Shown here piece by piece: positions 61,680-64,000 of a stretch of 64,000 nucleotides of DNA. This DNA comes from SCRD01 sp046705285 (GTDB lineage Bacteria > Acidobacteriota > Terriglobia > UBA7540). The notes below the pieces were generated by a model. It saw only the letters and a list, made by a program, of their open reading frames with translations. It had not been told where the DNA came from and did no database searches. A program made the translations under genes and the position numbers. The stretch lies in assembly GCA_046705285.1 (NCBI GenBank), contig JBJKQK010000052.1:33923-97922 (forward strand). The letters run 5' to 3'. Every line of letters starts with the position of its first letter. Position 1 is the first letter of the stretch.

Positions 61680-62780
61680 TCAGCCTGAGGGTTGTGGCAG
61701 CGCAGACCCAACGGGCACCGTGACGCTTTCCGTTGCCGCCAGCCGCAACTGCCCGCACGCTGCCATCACGTCCTGTCCGCGCGAAATGCGGATATAAGCC
61801 GGGACGTCGTGGTGTCGAAGAATCTCCTGGAACGCCAGCACTCGCACGAGCGGTGAAGGCCGGTACGGCAGCTCGCTTCCGGCATTGAATGGGATCAGGT
61901 TGACTTTGCACTTGATGCCGTTCACCAGTCGCGCCACGCGCCGCGCGTCGTCGTCAGAATCGTTGATCTCATCGAGCAGGACGTACTCAAAGGTCACGTA
62001 GTCGCGCGGGCCAAGCGGAAATTCCCGGCAGGCCTCGAGCAGCTCGCTTAACGGGTATTTCCGGTTGATCGGCATCAGGGCTGTTCTCTGTTCGTTGCTC
62101 GAGGCGTTCAGGGAAACGGCCAGCTTGGGCCGTTTCGGCTCCATTGCCAGCTTGCGGATTTGCGGCACGATGCCGGCGGTGGAAACCGTCATACGGCGCA
62201 GCGCCAGGGCCAATCCGTTGGAGTCGCTCAGTATCCCGGTGGCTTTCATCACGGCATCCAGGTTCAGCAGCGGCTCGCCCATACCCATAAAAACCAGGTT
62301 CACCGGAAAGCCCGCGGCAACCTGCTGAGCCTCGAGCACGGCGGCCACCTGGCCTACAATTTCGCCGGCTGTCAAGTTGCGCTTCACTCCCAGCAGGGCG
62401 GTGAAGCAGAATCGGCATCCGACCGCGCAGCCTACCTGGCTTGAGATGCACAATGTCGTCCGGCGATTGTCGGGCATATAAACGGTTTCGATCTTTTCGC
62501 CGTCCCGGAGCGAGAGCAGGTAGCGGACTGACCCGTCCCGGGAGGTGGCTCGCGCTTCGATTTGCGGATATTCCACCTTGCAGCGGGAAGCGAGGAGTTG
62601 CCGGAAACTCAATGGCAGATCCGTGCAGCCGCTCAAATCGCGTATCCGGCGGGCGTAGAGATTGCGGAACAGTTGTTTCCCACGGAATCTCGGCTCCCCG
62701 CAGTTCGCCGCCAGTTCTTCGAGTTCCGCTTTGTCGAGCCCGAAAACATTTTCTTCCGGGCACGGGGCAGACGGTTTCAT
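61680..62780 (-). CDS. rlmN: Dual-specificity RNA methyltransferase RlmN
   Basis: The product has 366 residues from ATG 62780. The radical-SAM cluster motif C118-x3-C122-x2-C125 is visible in GCAVGCRFCFTAL. NLVFMGMGEPLLNLDAVMKA and VNLIPFNAG match the SAM and substrate loops, and DVMAACGQL holds the C-terminal conserved Cys. The N-terminal part (FRGKQLFRNLYARRIRDLS) is the RNA-binding region. RlmN methylates A2503 of 23S rRNA and A37 of some tRNAs. The ribosome site is weak. It is divergent from the TetR gene and convergent with the laccase-domain gene. Confidence 0.94.
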   Translation of the reverse strand: MKPSAPCPEENVFGLDKAELEELAANCGEPRFRGKQLFRNLYARRIRDLSGCTDLPLSFRQLLASRCKVEYPQIEARATSRDGSVRYLLSLRDGEKIETVYMPDNRRTTLCISSQVGCAVGCRFCFTALLGVKRNLTAGEIVGQVAAVLEAQQVAAGFPVNLVFMGMGEPLLNLDAVMKATGILSDSNGLALALRRMTVSTAGIVPQIRKLAMEPKRPKLAVSLNASSNEQRTALMPINRKYPLSELLEACREFPLGPRDYVTFEYVLLDEINDSDDDARRVARLVNGIKCKVNLIPFNAGSELPYRPSPLVRVLAFQEILRHHDVPAYIRISRGQDVMAACGQLRLAATESVTVPVGSALPQPSG

Positions 62781-62963
62781 AAGCTTTCAGCCACGGTCAG
62801 AGTTTTCCTGGCGGCAGGCTTCTCCCTCAGGAGGTCGCGTCTGCACACATTGCGCATCAGCGGTGACGGCATTCTGGCGCGAATAATTCAGCGGAAGCAT
62901 TGACGCCCTATTCAGTATATCTTACATTTTATAAGCTTCCCTTTGAACCGGGAAAGGACGCCG

Positions 62964-63572
62964 ATGAGTCCTCGCCAAGTTAACCCTGAGCTTACTGCGC
63001 GACGCCGGGACGCTTTGATTAGGGCGGGTTACGCCGAAATTCTGGAGAAAGGCCTGCACGCTACCACCCTTGATTCCGTGGTCGCGCGCGCCAATTCCAG
63101 CAAGGGCGGAGCGCTCCATTATTTCCACACCAAAGAGGACCTGTTTTACGCCGTTCTGGACTGGCTCCTTTCCGAACTCACCCGGGGCCTGGATCAGGTG
63201 GCCGCAAGCCAGGAATCCCCCCGCGCGCGCCTGTCCGCCGAACTCGAACTCCTGTTTCACAGCACCGAAGTCAATCGCAAGCTTTACCTCGTCCTGTTCG
63301 ATTACGTCACGCTCGGCGCCCGCTCGGATCGCTTTCGTAATCTGTTCCGCGATTTCTTTGCCAAATGCCGCAAGCGCGATGCGCACATCATTGCCGAAGG
63401 CATCAAGCTGCAGGAGTTTCGCCGTGTGAGGCCTGAGGATGCCGCGGCAACCATCCGCGCGCTCGTCGATGGCTATTGCCTGCAGTGGCTGATGGATTCC
63501 AATGGTGTTTCCGTTGAGACCCTCCGCGACCGCTGCGGCGCCGTCCTGGGTGCTTACCTGCTCCGTCCGTAG
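62964..63572 (+). CDS. TetR-family transcriptional regulator
   Basis: The product has 202 residues from ATG 62964 with AAAGGA eight bases upstream; the frame before it (to 62943) lacks a signal. The N-terminal helix-turn-helix reads ALIRAGYAEILEKGLHATTLDSVVARANSSKGGALHYFHTKEDLF (given here as RAGYAEILEKGLHATT, DSVVARAN and GGALHYFHTKEDL), a BetI/TetR-type pattern. The C-terminal ligand domain (LFHSTEVNRKLYLVLFDYV) is generic. The targets and effector are not known, and no divergent efflux gene is present. It is followed by the repeat element, copy B. Confidence 0.9.
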   Translation: MSPRQVNPELTARRRDALIRAGYAEILEKGLHATTLDSVVARANSSKGGALHYFHTKEDLFYAVLDWLLSELTRGLDQVAASQESPRARLSAELELLFHSTEVNRKLYLVLFDYVTLGARSDRFRNLFRDFFAKCRKRDAHIIAEGIKLQEFRRVRPEDAAATIRALVDGYCLQWLMDSNGVSVETLRDRCGAVLGAYLLRP

Positions 63573-63728
63573 CCGGGAATTCCAGCGACGCCTCGTCGTG
63601 GCGTCTCCGACGGCAGCCGCGGCACTGTTGTGGGTGTCGCGGGCATTTGGATCGTGCCGCTTAAGGGGCTTGCACAGCGGGTAGATACAAGCGCATACGT
63701 CGCGTTGCCTGCAATGCCCGCGCCCAAG

Positions 63729-64000
63729 CGGAATTCGCTTGACAAATGTCGGCTAGCGTGGTAGTCTCATTGGAGCCCTTGCGGGGAATGTGTCGCTGCC
63801 GGGGGCGACGGAGAAACGATGACAGGGTTTGATGCAGACTGGGCTAGGAAACTCTGCGAGCCGTTGCCGGAAAACGGCAGGAAACCTGCCGGAGAGTGCC
63901 CGGGCAGTGAGACAAATGGGACAAAAGAATTCTTTTTTGCGAAAACGAACCGGAGAAGTGATTGAAAACAAAGGATCGGGGTGCAAAAACGAACCGGAAC
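63729..64000 (+). ncRNA. Multicopy transcribed element, copy B (cut by window edge)
   Basis: This is a second copy of the element at 8641-9080, starting with CGGAATTCGC and running to the end of the window. The promoter boxes and the blocks at offsets 110 and 180 are conserved. Compared with copy A, the segment between about offsets 40 and 100 differs strongly, but helices can be formed in both: GCAGA (63834-63838) with TCTGC (63853-63857) encloses CTGGGCTAGG. CGGCAGG and CCTGCCG (63875-63891) make a perfect 7-bp hairpin with an AAA loop that copy A lacks. The tandem-repeat part begins at 63962 (TTGAAAACA) and continues past the edge. No coding frame is convincing. Confidence 0.6.
63739..63767 (+). 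promoter_or_regulatory. Sigma70-type promoter of repeat element, copy B
   Basis: TTGACA (63739-63744), a 17-base spacer and TAGTCT (63762-63767) match copy A exactly in both hexamers and spacing. The copies diverge just beyond the -10 box, then converge again further on. Confidence 0.7.

Overview
The window is a chromosomal segment of about 56-60% GC that looks like an Acidobacteriota genome (class-level placement is not possible from here). The reasons are a 1127-residue Oar-type TonB-dependent receptor with an N-terminal carboxypeptidase-regulatory domain, two secreted 'VWFA-related' proteins of the acidobacterial type, many small lineage-specific secreted proteins preceded by strong GGAGG-type ribosome sites, and short scattered operons. 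No rRNA, tRNA, insertion sequence, prophage or CRISPR array was found; most of the window is ordinary housekeeping and cell-envelope DNA.

Layout. 1-8.6 kb: start of a C-terminal processing protease (cut by the window edge), a Tat-exported DUF362 protein, a sugar epimerase, a glycolipid-type glycosyltransferase next to an LpxH-like phosphoesterase, heme A synthase, and an RsuA/RluB pseudouridine synthase. 8.6-9.1 kb: a non-coding, multicopy element whose second copy closes the window (63.7-64.0 kb). 9.2-14.6 kb: DoxX-like and secreted proteins, a Dps gene with an internal deletion, a peroxiredoxin whose peroxidatic cysteine codon is TGA (probable selenoprotein), and an RmlD-like reductase. 14.7-28.3 kb: MarR regulator and ClC channel, DksA-like/ComF/HNH gene group, DUF72 and RecB-like nucleases, the giant TonB receptor, MutY and a VWFA-related protein. 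28.5-36.4 kb: UbiD decarboxylase, soluble transhydrogenase, and a riboflavin operon (ribE-ribH-ribBA-ribD) under an FMN riboswitch. 36.6-44.7 kb: lipoprotein phosphoesterase, M61 peptidase, sialidase-like protein, APC permease. 44.7-51 kb: a gene-poor stretch, then a deoxysugar utilisation cluster (aldo/keto reductase, RhaT-type symporter, zinc dehydrogenase, epimerase). 51-64 kb: twin small secreted proteins sharing an upstream box, a surE remnant beside intact surE, then gltX, rlmB, VWFA-related protein, TonB-like protein, acpS, a laccase-domain protein, rlmN and a TetR regulator.

The two most interesting signals are (1) the peroxiredoxin at 11159-11641, where a single in-frame TGA sits exactly at the catalytic Cys and is followed at the right distance by a perfect 8-bp stem-loop resembling a bacterial SECIS; and (2) the repeated element at 8641-9080 and 63729-64000, which carries a near-consensus promoter (TTGACA, 17 nt, TAGTCT), conserved position-locked blocks, a helix whose extension differs between copies but remains paired, and an A-rich tandem repeat with about 66-nt period. 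Several decaying genes (dps, surE copy, DUF4926) are also visible. All assignments are from reading the sequence and from memory of protein families; no database search was done.
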